In this document: piece after piece, positions 34,280 through 45,013 of the stretch | Numbering within the stretch: the stretch's first letter is position 1 | How the letters are laid out: each line of letters opens with the position of its first letter | Origin: Dipteris shenzhenensis | Taxonomy: Eukaryota; Polypodiophyta; Polypodiopsida; Gleicheniales | Strand: one strand, 5' to 3' | Assembly (NCBI GenBank): GCA_047967505.1 | Contig: CM106539.1 | Length of the DNA: 64,000 bases | The notes under the pieces: model-generated | Told to the model about the DNA's origin: nothing | What the model saw: the letters and a program-made list of their open reading frames with translations, nothing else | Databases searched by the model: none | Translations under genes and position numbers: made by a program

Positions 34280-35031
34280 TTGTTATGGCTTTGGAGCCTC
34301 GTTTTCACTCAAAAGTAATGAGCAAAGATTTAATAACGTATGTGGAGGCACTTCGCATTGCGACCAAGAAAGAAGCTTTTCTAACAATTGAAACCTCTTT
34401 TGTGTCTTCAACAGCTTCAACTTCTAAGGTGGAGGTAATGGGCACTCCTCAGGTACCAAAGTCCTCTAAGTTAGATCATAATATCTCCCAATTGGTGGCA
34501 GAGTTTTGTGATTTGAAATTGCATTTGGTTAATGCACGACAACCTAGAGCACTAAAGAGTGAAGATAGGCCTCGAGATAAGAGTGGGGTCACTTGCTATG
34601 AATGTAATGAAAAAGGTCACTATCGCCCCGAGTGTCCTAGATTGAGAAAGAAAGAAGAAAAACAAGTATCCTTGTTAGAAGCTTCTTCAGGGGATGAGGA
34701 AAGAGAGATAATGATGGCTAAACAGGGGCGTGGTAAAGCAAAAGAAGAAGAAGAAAGCAAGGAAGAAGTAGATGAGGAACATCAGGAAGAGGAACACCGT
34801 AATAAGAAAAAGAAGGCATCTAGGAGGAGAATTATCCAGTCAGACTTTCCTTTAGGACAAGGCATTGGAAGCTATGACTTGCTGTCCGACCTTAAGGAAA
34901 AGGAAGCTCATATCACCTTTGGTCAATTACTTGCTTTGTCTCCAAAACTACAGAAGGAATGGGAAAAGCTAGCAAGCACAAGAGTGTCAAAGAAGAAAAG
35001 AAAAGTACCATTCTTGTTGTTCAAAAGGTAG
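34280..35031 (+). pseudogene. Gypsy-2 gag, part 2 (zinc knuckle and linker)
   Basis: Continues part 1 in frame: FVMALEPRFHSKVMSKDL and a helical segment, then the knuckle CYECNEKGHYRPEC (34594-34635), a strongly charged Lys/Glu-rich stretch, and the linker SDFPLGQGIGSYDLLSDL with LLALSPKLQKEW that Gypsy-1 shares. The frame is open to 35029 but shifts into protease between about 34960 and 35030. Its apparent upstream extension (from 34123) is only Copia-C LTR read through. Confidence 0.85.
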
Positions 35032-35640
35032 ATATAGATGGTGGTGAATATGTACCTGTGGTTGATGTGATCATTGATGGTCAAGTGATTTCTAATGTGT
35101 ACATTGATGGAGGTGCATCGATTAATGTCATGAGTGAGAAGACCATGATAAATGCTGATTTAAAATACTCTAGTACTACCTCTCCTTATCGCATCAAATT
35201 GGTTGACAACACTAGACCTTGGGAGTTGTGAAGAATCTAGAAGTAGATGTAGGTGGAATTTCTGTGCCGACTACTTTTCAGGTGATCCCTACCAAGCCAT
35301 ATGCACATGCCTATCCATTGATTTTGGGAAGGCCTTGGCTACGCAAGGTGAAGGCTATTCAAAAGTGGGATACTGGAGAATTGATTTTGCAGGGAAATGA
35401 TAAGAACATGCACTACAACATCAAAAGTCATAAAAAGGAAGTTGTCAAGGAGGAGTCTTCAACATTAGAGAGTTCGAGGTCTGACTTAACCGATGAAGAA
35501 GAAGAGACAGGGTGTAGCTCTGAGGAGTGCAGCTCAGAGGGTGAGGTGGAAGGAGTGGCCTTTGGTCTTTGTCTTGGTGCTGATCTTGGGATGATGAGTC
35601 AAGAGGGAACAAGGTGGTGGTACAAGAAGATCCTGTAGAG
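35032..35640 (+). pseudogene. Gypsy-2 protease, broken
   Basis: Retropepsin-like domain: VVDVIIDGQVISNVYIDGGAS with the catalytic Asp in IDGGAS, then a frameshift near 35225 and LEVDVGGISVPTTFQVI, ending in LILGRPWLRKVKAI, the usual C-terminal protease motif. An acidic stretch follows. Two frames are needed, so it is not functional as read. Confidence 0.83.
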
Positions 35641-36580
35641 ACACTTCATGTGGAGGATGTGGAGCACACTAAATGATGCCAATGCAATGAAGAGCTTCTT
35701 GGTGATTCTCTATTAGGTAGTGAGAAGCTCCATTACTTGGATATGTTAGATGATTTTCCATGTCTCTTTGCAAAACAAGCTATTCACAGGTTCAACCAGT
35801 CTCTCTTGTGGAGCACAAGATTGAGTTGAAGCCATGAGTTAAAGCCAGAAAGCAAGCCAGCTGTGCAACGCTTAAAGCGATTGGGGCTGATCCAAGCTGA
35901 GGCACTAAAGAAAGAGATAGCACAACTACTTGAGGCGGGATTCATCTTTCTTGTTGATGATTCACAATGGATATCTCCTGGAGTTGGTCACACCAAAGAA
36001 AGGAAATAAGTGGCGGGTTTGTATGGACTTTCGTCCTTTGAATGCATGCACTAAGAGGAATCATTTTACTTTGCCATTCCAAGATGAAATACTAGACCAA
36101 GTAGTAGGGCATGAGATGTATTTTGTATGTGATGGGTATTTTGGGTACTTTCAAATTCGTATTCGGGAGGAAGATCAAAAGAAAACATCATTTGTCACAC
36201 CTTGGGGAGTTTTTGCTTATAGAGTGATGCCTTTTGGGTTGACCAATGCACCAGCTACATTTCAAAGGTTCATGAGTCAAGTGCTCGAGCCTTATTTGGG
36301 AAAGTTCATAAGGGTGTTTTTGGATGATTTTTGCATTCATTCTCGGTGCATAGATCACATGGAGAAGTTAAAGATGGCCTTAGCTAGGATTGATGAAGCA
36401 AAAGGGTGCCTAATTCCTAGCAAGTGTCATTTGGCTCAAACAAAAGTAGTCTTGTTGGGGCATATTATGTCTGAAGAAGGCATGCAAATGGATCCAGACA
36501 AGGTTCAAGAAATCATGGCATTGCCAAGTCCTGAGAGTGTCATTGGTGTTCGTAGAATTCTAGGAAAAAGCAAGTATTAA
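35641..36580 (+). pseudogene. Gypsy-2 reverse transcriptase, mostly open
   Basis: After a broken pre-RT stretch (LDDFPCLFAKQ, then KPAVQRLKRLGLIQAEALKK and a shift near 35985), 36000-36580 is open and reads a good Ty3/Gypsy RT: GNKWRVCMDFRPLNACTKRN, FPLP-like TLPFQDEILD, CDGYFGYFQIRIREED, KTSFVTPWGVFAYRVMPFGL, NAPATFQRFM, then the active site VFLDDFCIHS with both aspartates present, followed by GHIMSEEGM and MDPDKVQEI. It stops after LGKSKY. Confidence 0.88.
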
Positions 36581-36967
36581 TAATCCTTTTGCGATGATTT
36601 CATAGAGATAGTGCATCCCATGAACTTGTTGACAAGAAAAGGAGTTTCTTTCCAATGGGGTGTGGAGCAACAAGAGTCTTTTCAACAACTTAAGGAGGCC
36701 ATGAGTAAGGACCCAATATTGAAGTCCCTTGATTGGTCTCAAGACTTTTATGTAAATCCAAGTGTATCTTTGCATTTAGTTGGTGCTGTATTGCTACAAA
36801 AAGGAGAGGCAGGTAGAATGCAACCCATCTATTATTCCAACCGATAGCTTACAAAGGTGGAAATAAGGTATGAAGAAATGAAGTAGAAAGCCCTCTCTTT
36901 GGTGTTTTCAGTCAGAAATTTCGCTTCTATTTATTACCTCGGCCATTTTTAATATTAGCCAATGACA
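36581..36967 (+). pseudogene. Gypsy-2 connection/RNase H start, truncated
   Basis: Reads NLLTRKGVSFQWGVEQQESF, LKEAMSKDPILKSLDWSQDF, VGAVLLQKGE, then LTKVEIRYEEM and, with shifts, LSLVFSVR and LILAND, which would be followed by a histidine-containing RNase H motif. The sequence leaves the Gypsy-2 pattern at about 36965. Confidence 0.8.
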
Positions 36968-37656
36968 TCATTCATCACATTGTGGGGAGTGTATGCGTGC
37001 ACTGTGATGTGGTTCGGATTGCGGAATGTTCCCTCCACTTTTTAGTGAGCCATGGATCATATTTTATAGAGTTTATGCGGACCTTCTTGGATGATGCGGA
37101 AGTGCTTCCAATGTTGTCTAGAGGTGTCTTTGTTTTTGGATCCCATGAAATGCATGTTTACAATCTGTAGAAGTAGGCAACTCTTGGGTGATGTCATCTC
37201 AACGGAAGGAATTACGATTAAAGTGGTAGTGATCATGCAAGCACCTACACCAACAATGTCTAAAGAGTGCCTTCAGTTCTGGGATCAGATCTGATGGCAT
37301 GGCAAACATTTTTGGTCTCTGGCTCACATGGCCATTCCCTTGAATGCACTAGCTCATGTGGAGCTAAGGCATTTCTATGGATAGAGGAATGCGACAAGGC
37401 ATACTAGTAACTCAAAACTCAACTCTCACGTGCACTGGTGTTGATGTCCCCCGATTGGGAGAAGAATTTTCATGTGTTTTCGAATGTTTCAAATAGAAAC
37501 ATTAGCAATATCCTGATGCAAGAAGATGCAGACAAATGGTATCGCCCGATCTATTATGCGAGCCGATGACTTTTGATAGAGCTGAGAAGAATTATTTTGT
37601 CACTGAAGGAGAAGGATTGGGAATGATCTATTTAGTCAATAAATTTTTGCGACTAG
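36966..37656 (+). pseudogene. Gypsy-5 RT and RNase H fragment
   Basis: A second, different Ty3/Gypsy RT begins in mid-domain: TSFITLWGVYACTVMWFGLR and NVPSTF, FMRTFLDDAEV (FLDD active site present), KCMF, LLGDVIS, GITI, IMQAPTPT, then with shifts FLWIEECDKAY, LKTQLSRALVLMSPDW, ILMQEDADKWYRPIYYASR and GLGMIYLVNKF. It is cut off by the Copia-F LTR. It cannot be a continuation of Gypsy-2, because RT has already been read at 35900-36580. Confidence 0.82.
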
Positions 37657-37992
37657 TCGATTCCACCAACTAGGTTGACTGGTTGGCTCCACTGACTAGG
37701 TCGACTGGTCGACTCCACTGACTACGTTTACCGCCTTCATAGCTATAAAGAGGCAACCTCCCCAGTCCATTGTATCAGATCAGTTTAGATTAGATCAAAT
37801 CTTCCAGCTAGTAGCTCTTCACCTAGTATCTATCTAGATCGCCATCTAAGCTCCACTGTGAGAGTGCACGGGTGGACGGAGCCATCATCTATACTACATC
37901 AGTATTGAAGGAAAAGTTTGTTCCTCTCTAGTTGGCTGTGTACTCTCTATTCTTTGTTCAGTTTCTATTCCATTGTGCCGTGTAATTTAACA
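37657..37992 (+). repeat. Copia-F 5' LTR (left boundary uncertain)
   Basis: Ends AATTTAACA immediately before a primer-binding site. Has a TATA-like CTATAAAGAGG near 37741. Its first 80 bp hold about three imperfect copies of a GTCGACTCCACTGACTAGG unit. No clear TG start was found where Gypsy-5 homology ends, so the LTR is probably truncated at its left end. Confidence 0.7.
37741..37752 (+). promoter_or_regulatory. Probable TATA box in Copia-F LTR
   Basis: CTATAAAGAGGC, about 250 bp before the LTR end. Confidence 0.55.
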
Positions 37993-38006
37993 TGGTATCA
38001 GAGCCC
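37993..38006 (+). other. Copia-F primer-binding site
   Basis: TGGTATCAGAGCCC abuts the LTR end. Confidence 0.9.
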
Positions 38007-38040
38007 AGGCGGCTCTAAGGATCGAAGAATAGAAGAGAGA

Positions 38041-39357
38041 TGAGGGCTTCAATAGCATACAGAGTGATGGCAATAGGAAGCAGCTCAAGTTTAGGAGCTG
38101 CTGCTACACTAACACTCTAGGCATTGAGGATTCGCCCACTAGCCTTCACTGAAGGCAAGCTAGATGGTACGAACTACACTCTGTGGAAGTTTAAAATTAT
38201 TGCTATTCTAGATTCATATGAGCTTCTGGAGACAGTACTGGGGACTGACCCAGAACCAGAAGGAACCCTCAACCTAGCACATTCAGAGAGTACGATACCT
38301 CTAATGCCGACCTTTTACAAGCTTGGAAACATAGGAGCGTAGATGCTCTGTGTGCCCTGGTTACAAGTACTACTGATAGTGTTTTGACCTTGATTCGACA
38401 TACATCTAAAGCAACTGTGGCCTGGAACATATTGAAGAGTCAATATGAGATGCAGAATCAGACAAGGATCTAGAACCTGGAGAATTAGCTCGCAGCTGAG
38501 AAGTTTAATCAAGGAGAGACAATGGAGGAATTCATAACCCGAATCAAAATCTGCATGACCAAATGGCTGGTGCTGGGATACAAAAGCCTAGCAAAGAGCT
38601 AGCTCGACGGTGTCTCCGAATGTGTTCACCAAGGTTTGATGGATTAGTAACAGTGCTTACCACTCAGGTGAGACCCCAACCATTGTCATTTGAGGAGTTC
38701 TGTGTTTTACTTATGGAGGAGGAATTGAGGCTTAAAGCTCGAGATGGAGGCGGCAATGGAGATGCTACTTTCTCTGCCACTGCGAAAGGCAAAGGTGGTT
38801 CCTCCACCAAAGGTGAGTCCTCTACTAGTGGTGACAAAAAGAAAAAGGGTGGCAAGAAGAAGTTTCAGGGAGAATGCTTCTATTGCAAGAAGAAGGGCCA
38901 TATGATTGCAGATTGCTGGGTCAAGAAACCAGATGAAAAGAATGGTATCCTAAAGAAGACAAATAAGGGGAAAGAGACAGCTAACACAGCGAAAGCAGAG
39001 TTGGATCTATTTCTGGCCATTGAGGAAGAGTGTTCCTTAGTTCAAGAAGCTTCAACCACTGATTCATGGGTGTTGGATAGTGGTTCCTCCCATCACATGA
39101 CTTGTAAGAAGGGTCTATATTGTTCCATGCAGCCTCTATAGGAACCCATCACTATGACGGTTGGTAATAACACAAAAGGCCCTATTGAGGGTATAGGTAC
39201 GGTCTCATTTGTTTTTGTAAATGGAGATTTTAAGAAAATATCTAATGTGTTGTATGTTCCACAAATCAAGAGAAATTTTCTATCAGTTGCAATAACTGAC
39301 CTTGACCATGAGGTGAGGTTCAACAAGACATTAACATTGTTCTTCTTGTGGTAGGCA
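38041..39357 (+). pseudogene. Copia-F gag and protease, broken and truncated
   Basis: Gag starts near 38041 and reads, in changing frames, LAFTEGKLDGTNYTLWKFKI, then ALCALVTSTTDS, ATVAWNILKSQYEM, AEKFNQGETMEEFITRIK, then 38563-39141 with LSFEEFCVLLMEEELRL, a Lys/Gly/Ser-rich linker, the knuckle CFYCKKKGHMIADCW and protease SWVLDSGSSHHMT. After a stop at 39139 the protease C-terminus follows (VLYVPQIKRNFLSVAI). Recognition ends near 39357; integrase, RT, RNase H and the 3' LTR are absent. The protein belongs with Copia-E rather than with A, B or C. Confidence 0.85.
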
Positions 39358-40026
39358 TGATTCTTAGTGGCTCTAGTTCCAAGTGTCTATAAATCAAGGA
39401 TTGTTGCTATGTGGCTTGTAGGAATTCATGACAGCTGACCTTTAAACTTTATGATACTTGCAAGAGGTGGCCAAAAGTATCATCATTTATTGTAGGGCTA
39501 GTGGAGCACATGAACATTATCAATCCTACATTCATATTGCAAGCTTGCACATTAGTATGGGCACACTTCTCTACTTTGCTCTCTCATTTCCAAGCTTGGA
39601 ATGTCTATTCAAGGGAGCCAGTATGTGTCTTGCTTTAGGGTTCTCTCATTTGTGAGCTTGGAATGTCTATTCAAGGGAGCTAGTGATGTGTTGCATGTTG
39701 GTGAATGAGTATTTTCTTCAAAATAATAGTTTTGTGATAACGAGCAACTCCATGTAGGCGATAGCAACAACTCGCAATCTAGAACCCCACTTAATTATCT
39801 ATATGGAGATCTACAAACATTACTTTCAAATAGATGATGTTGGACCTAAGCAAGTGACCTACACAAAATTTGATGATAGAATTAGCCTTACAAAAGGTTT
39901 TAAGTAAGTTCTAGCTTGGAATGGTGGTGTAGGTGTGCATTCTACTTAAGGAGTCTTTGTGTGCAATCCATCTAGTTACACTAGCTTGATATATATGAAA
40001 CATATAGCTTGGAATGGTGGTGCAAC
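39358..40026. other. No gene; two local duplications
   Basis: A 63-bp period duplication occurs at about 39583-39690 (AGCTTGGAATGTCTATTCAA twice). The segment 39915-39990 is an imperfect copy of the sequence flanking the mini LTR element (GGAATGGTGGTG ... CATTCTACT ... AGCTACAC). Confidence 0.55.
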
Positions 40027-40336
40027 TGTTATAGTTTAAGACCTATGGAGGCCCGTAGAAAGTAGAGGTATACATGACTAGAAAGAGTAGGCATGTTCAC
40101 AAACAATGCATGGAGAATCAAGCATGAGTGAGAGAGAGAGTCGACAGTGAACACAATAATGATCTTTTATTCATGAGAAGAGCCATTTAAATAGGTTTGG
40201 AGATACAAAGCATCCTCTTCCTTCATGCATCACTCATGATGTCACGAGGGGGTTCTAGATCCTAAATCTCCTCCATAATTATCTCCATCAACTAATCAAG
40301 CTTACACAACCATCTAATGGTTTGCAATCACCAACA
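40027..40336 (-). repeat. Mini element 3' LTR
   Basis: 310 bp, from TGTTATAG to ACCAACA on the plus strand. Confidence 0.85.
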
Positions 40337-40559
40337 ATCCCTCCCTCAAACTAAAGATGGGCAGATCATACAAAAGCTATTATGAGCCAAAATGACTACT
40401 TCTAACAAACCTCCAAACAAAAGAGCAACCAAAACAGAAACAAGTCCAAAGAGTGGAGTCATACAAACTGAAATCTATCTCATAGCCAAAGAGAGTTGAT
40501 TTCCCAAGAGTAGACCACCTACCCAAACTACCATATCAGTAGACAAGGAGTTGCATCCC

Positions 40560-40969
40560 CTACCAAACTCAAAAAATGGAAAAAACTAGAACTTGAAAGA
40601 GGATCAAAACAATACTCCTTGCTCCCATCTTCATCTTTAACACATAAACCCGCAAACTCTTTAGCAACTGCATTTGCAACATCCTTCTTCTTGGTTTGTG
40701 CCTTCTGCTCTTCATCCTTCTTCTTCTTAAAACAAAATTATTTTTTGTGCCCTGGCTTGCCACAGTAATGACACTTAAATTCATTGCTCCTAACTACATA
40801 AGCTCTTTCTCCCTTAATCTCATGGTCTTGTCATCTATCTTCATCAAGAAGCATTACCACTAGTTCATCAAAGCTTATGTTTGCATTCACTTTGAGTATG
40901 TTTCCTATTTCATCATAATTTGGGGATAGTAGACTGGAGAGTAATACAACCAAATCCACAGACTCACTA
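40560..40969 (-). pseudogene. Mini element gag fragment
   Basis: The minus strand, starting right after the primer site, reads ESVDLVVLLSSLLSPNYDE and then ANISFDELVVMLLDEDR, the C-terminal half of a UBN2-type gag. After a stop come VVRSNEFKCHYCGKPGHKK, a stop and FCFKKKKDEEQKAQ. The knuckle has C-X2-C-X4-H-X4-C spacing with the stop inside it. The N-terminal half of gag and all of pol are missing. Confidence 0.75.
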
Positions 40970-40982
40970 GGCTCTAATACCA

Positions 40983-41292
40983 TGTTAGAGTTTAAGACCT
41001 ATGGAGGCTCATAGAAAGTAGAGGTATACATAACCAAAAAGAGTAGGGATGTTCACAAACAATGCATGGAGGATCAAGCATGAGTGAGAGAAAGAGTTGA
41101 TAGTGAACACAATGATGATCTTTTATTCATGAGAAGAGCCATTTAAATAGGCTTGGAGATACAAAGTGTCCTCTTCCTTCATGCATCACTCATGATGTCA
41201 CGAGGGGGATCTAGATCCTAAATCTCCTCCATAATTATCTATGTCACCTAATGAAGCTTACACAACCATCTAATGGTTTGCAATCACCAATA
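40983..41292 (-). repeat. Mini element 5' LTR
   Basis: 310 bp, from TGTTAGAG to ACCAATA on the plus strand. Confidence 0.85.
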
Positions 41293-41507
41293 GTAACTGC
41301 CCATTCTACTCATAGGAGTATTTTTGCATAGTCCACCTAGCTACACATTTGAGTTGTATACTTGCGTCTAATGCATGCCATCCACGTGGCTCTATTCCCG
41401 ATGGTTGGGTTGCCAAATTAAGTATCAATGTCTAGTAATTAGCTACTCAATCTATTTATTACTCTACATGCAATCCTTGTGGTTGTGTTGCACAAGGATT
41501 CATTGCA

Positions 41508-42150
41508 TTGGTTAGCATTCCAAAAAGAGAAAAATGGCAATGCACTACTCTCAAAAATAAGTCTAAGAAGGAAGAATCAGACTCAGATAGTTATTTTGAC
41601 TCTAATATGGAGGATTATGATTTAGAGTCTGAGGGTGACTCAGATTCAAAAACTAGTTCATCAAATAATTTGTTTAATGACAACAGTAAGAAGAGATGGA
41701 AAAAGAAAAGTAAGAAGACAAAGAAGTCAAAGACTAAGGAAATAAGGAAAAGAAAGATAAGCATAAATCTAAGGAGGACATTGCATCTGGGCTAAAAAGA
41801 ATCTGGGAGTAGAAGTTAAAGAGCCTTGGTATTGCTAAAAGAAGTGGGAAGCTAGTGTGCCCGATCTGGCAGACTACCAAAATCATCGCCCCATAGAAGT
41901 CTATTGGTGTAACCTCCATGCTTGGGCAAATCCACAAATCTGCAAAGACTCCAACTACTAGAGCAAATCATATCATCATGGAGCCAAATACATGTCCCCC
42001 AAGATTTTATCAAAGAAACAATTGGAATCAAGATCAGTTTGAGAATCCAAGAATGGATAAAGAATATTAATATTGCTCAACAAATGGTCATCGAACATGA
42101 TCAAATTGCCCATTATGGTGTAAAAATATAGAAGAATTTGGAGAATCCCA
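41508..42150 (+). pseudogene. Possible gag remnant (charged linker and decayed zinc knuckle)
   Basis: 41508-41795 is an open frame with an acidic Ser/Asp-rich part (ESDSDSYFDSNMEDYDLES) and then a Lys-rich part, the composition of a gag C-terminal linker. Near 42040-42110 another frame reads YCSTNGHRT, a stop and SNCP, which resembles a decayed zinc knuckle. The two together suggest a gag remnant but do not prove it. Confidence 0.35.
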
Positions 42151-43161
42151 ACAACCTGATATCATAATAATTTTTGACTACTGAGACCTACTGGTCATGA
42201 TCAACAAGTACCTACTGGTCATGATCAACAAGCACCATAGGAAAATGTTTTCATCACCTCGGAGCTACTGCCAACAACTAGTAAAAATTTCTCTATTAAC
42301 CTGGTTGACACTAAAATTGATCATCATGAGTGATGCGACTTATGGAGTCTCAATGGTGACTCATGTGTCATGGGGATCTTGAAGTAATGCCGATGGAGCC
42401 TCCACTCCAAGCTACTCCTTGTGAGAGCAATGCAAAGAATGAGCCATCCACATGTGTCACTTAAGTAGCTCTCAGCAGATTATTGCAATGTGTTTCCACA
42501 AGAGAAAGATGGAAGGGGGAGAAGGGAGAGGAGAGGGATAAGGGATGAAGAGAGGGGAGAAGTGAGGGAGGATAAGGGAAGGAGAGAAAGAAGGGGCATG
42601 GAGTGGCAAACACAAAGGCACTACAATAGAAACAAGAGAACACCCAAAAACACTCTTGAAAGAGAAGAGGGAGCTTGTATTCCAAACTTGTGCATACAAC
42701 AATGAAGACCAAAGTCAACCATTCGGCCTTTTATACAAGTCACCTTTTGAAGGGAGGGCTAAATCTTTTCCTTTTTTCACTCTCCCTCTCTTTACATTTA
42801 CAAGGCTCTTGGGCCCATATGGTGCCAAGGCATCTTCTCTATCCTTTCCTTCCCTCTTCATTGCAACTCTTGTTGTTGTGCTTCTTCGTGTGTCAAAAAT
42901 AGCACTTGTGTTAACCGTGTAATAGCATTTGGGATAATCATTGTATTAGGAGGTACTCTTGCCACCATTAAAAAAAGCGCTTGTGTTAACCTCACCAATC
43001 TAGATGGTCCCAGTGCTTACCTTTGTCCTAAGCCGTTTAAGGCTCAAAACCCGGATGGCAAGCTCGATGTTGAGCCATTTGCGACTCAAAACCCATATGG
43101 CCCATAGCTGTGCTCCATGGCTATGGTGGTTGTTAAAGTAAATCATGAAGCCTAATCACCT
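42151..43161. other. No gene; purine-rich and repeat sequence
   Basis: CTACTGGTCATGATCAACAAG is repeated twice in tandem at 42189-42235 (period 24-25). 42500-42600 is almost pure G/A on the plus strand. A CCTTTTATACAAG TATA-like stretch at 42727 and its surroundings resemble the layout near 49200, possibly an LTR remnant. Confidence 0.45.
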
Positions 43162-43498
43162 CTAATCACTCATTACCATGCATTGTAGTACACATTTGAC
43201 AATTAATTCTTTCATCTTGCCCAGGTACATGTGTACATCTTCTCGACGACCTTGTTTGAGCTTGCTTAGTTGGAGAGAGGGATCATCTTGTAGACTCTTC
43301 GTTTGAAAGCGCCTCTTGAATTTAGCTTGCAGTAGGTCCCATGTGGCTCTTTCTTCCACTAGGAGGTCTATATACCATTCTGAGGCTTCATCGGTTAAGG
43401 CCATGGGGAACCAAGCGACCTTGGTTTCATTGGATTGATCTCCACCCGCTCGACATGCCGCATCAAAATGCTAGAGGAATCGGGCTAAATTGCCCCTA
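43162..43498 (-). pseudogene. Gypsy-3 gag, part 2
   Basis: The minus strand reads FPMALTDEASEWYIDLLVEE, then WDLLQAKFKRRFQTKSLQD, LSKLKQGRREDVHMYLGKM and KELIVKC, the core of a Ty3/Gypsy gag, ending in decayed sequence. It continues from part 1 at 46171-46450 across the TR-GAG-2 insertion. Confidence 0.82.
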
Positions 43499-43503
43499 CC
43501 ATT

Positions 43504-43792
43504 TGTTGGTAAACTGAAAGGAAAGCATAGAGTGAATACAAACTCAGAATACTTGCATATAGAATGAAGAAGAGTGAGGTCCTTATGTAGGCACCTCTTA
43601 CATGCTCACTGACATCACTGATGACTTTAAAGCTCCACAATCATCTCCTCAATCTACTCCTAGATTCTCTCAATCATCCTATGTGGCTTCTACCACCACC
43701 TAACTGTGCTTATGGGCACCTAATTGTGCCTCTAGCACTCACACATAGAAACCAAGGTGTGCCTGAGGCATACACCTTGAGATATCCCAACA
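43504..43792 (-). repeat. TR-GAG-2 3' LTR
   Basis: 289 bp, same length as the TR-GAG-1 LTRs. Confidence 0.94.
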
Positions 43793-44170
43793 AACCCCCC
43801 CTCAAGGGAATGCCTCAGGCTATGTCAAGGATACAGCTAGCACAAGGTGTCTCATGCCATCTCATGGTGGTCATGGATCTATCAATGGCTAGGATCTCAA
43901 GCTAGCAAGGGTTCCCATGGGTGTAAGGTAAACAAAAGGGATACAAAAGACCTTCCAATGGTTATCTCCCCTGCATGTACATGCACACGATGTCTGCAGG
44001 AGGTACCATGGAGCAAAACACATACACATGGCCTATATCATAAGGTGACCAGAGGTGTTTACAAAACACACAAAACACAATAGTTTATTTCATTCATTTT
44101 GGAGGACTATCCAGGCTGAGTACCTTGACTCAACATAAAAAGAGAGATCTGGAGCATACATAGAGATGAT

Positions 44171-45013
44171 TTAAAAAGCATAATCTTCAAAGGATGCCGC
44201 ATCTTGTGGAGGCACATCAACTGAAAGTAGATTGGCATTTTCTGTCTTTGAAGTTGCTTCCTTTTTGGCTCTGCAAAACTTCTCATGATGATTGTTTTTG
44301 CCACAGTGTTTGCATGGATTGATTTTGAAGCAGTCTTTTGAGAGGTGATTAGTCTTCCCACAATGATTGCAACGTGAAAACTTGCCCTTCTGGATTTTTA
44401 TGGCATAGACTATGTCAATGCCTTTCCGAAGCTCCATGTGCCTTTCTTCTTCTTAGAGAGCAGAGATAATACCTTCAAGATTAGGATTAGGAAGATTTTT
44501 CAAAGTGGTAACAATATGATCATAATCTTCAAACATACTCTTAAGCAACACTGCCATAGCATCATCTGTAGTGATAGGAGAGTTGATAGAAGCAAGTTGA
44601 GTCATAAGACTCCACATGTAACTGACATGGGCAGCCAAAGGAGTGCCACTAACCATCTTCAATTCAAAGAAAGAAATTTTAAGTGATAATTTTGAGATGT
44701 GAGAGCTAGCACCAAAAATCATGTCAAGCTTCTGCCAAGCTTGTGAAGGAGACTCTAAGTCAGAGATGTGATGAATATAATTATCTCCTAAAGCAAGAGC
44801 AATGATACCATATGCTTTCTCCTCTCTAGCAGGATCCCTTACCGGGCATGTTGGAGCTAAGGATTCTCCAGCACTGGAGGCTGTTGAAGAAGAAGTTGAA
44901 GCCAGTTTGACAAGTCCCCAGAGGTTTTCCCTCATCAATGCAACTTTCACCTTCATCTGCCATGTGTGGAAGCCCTTACTATTGAACTTATCTATATTCA
45001 ATATGGTAGCCAT
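44171..45013 (-). pseudogene. TR-GAG-2 gag with a single stop
   Basis: The minus-strand ATG at 45013-45011 opens MATILNIDKFNSKGFHTWQM and stays collinear with the TR-GAG-1 gag throughout. One stop lies at 44455-44453, where CAA (Gln) of the intact copy reads TAA, between IISAL and EEERHMELRKG. Beyond it the frame continues with both zinc knuckles, CNHCGKTNHLSKDC and CKHCGKNNHHEKFC, and the same C-terminal ending EDYAF. No pol follows. The shared structure shows that gag-only is the family's normal form and not a one-off deletion. Confidence 0.92.

Larger units (their letters stand above)
26225..36967 (+). mobile_element. Gypsy-2, LTR retrotransposon, split by Copia-C and 3'-truncated
   Basis: Plus-strand Ty3/Gypsy element. 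Its parts are a long 5' LTR (proposed 26225-27689), a possible primer-binding site at 27696, gag in two pieces either side of Copia-C (28365-28776 and 34280-35031), a protease segment (34959-35638), RT (about 35900-36580) and part of RNase H (to about 36967). At that point it changes abruptly into RT of another Gypsy. Integrase and the 3' LTR are missing. It is related to Gypsy-1: the linker (SDFPLGQG), protease and RT of the two align. Confidence 0.8.
40027..41292 (-). mobile_element. Mini LTR element with gag fragment only (1266 bp)
   Basis: Two direct 310-bp LTRs (40027-40336 and 40983-41292) flank 646 bp. On the minus strand a primer-binding site TGGTATTAGAGCC (40970-40982) directly follows the right-hand LTR, so the element points left. 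The flanks are GCAAC (40022-40026) and GTAAC (41293-41297), a target duplication with one difference, and the right LTR ends TA instead of CA. The inside holds only the C-terminal part of a Copia gag with its zinc knuckle, so this is a second, smaller non-autonomous type. The LTRs differ at roughly 15-20 positions, so it is older than TR-GAG-1. Confidence 0.85.

Noticed and set aside
41508-41795. Acidic/basic frame as a nuclear host protein
   Set aside because: Composition also fits a gag linker, a decayed knuckle follows, and there is no upstream promoter or intron signal; listed only as a weak gag remnant.
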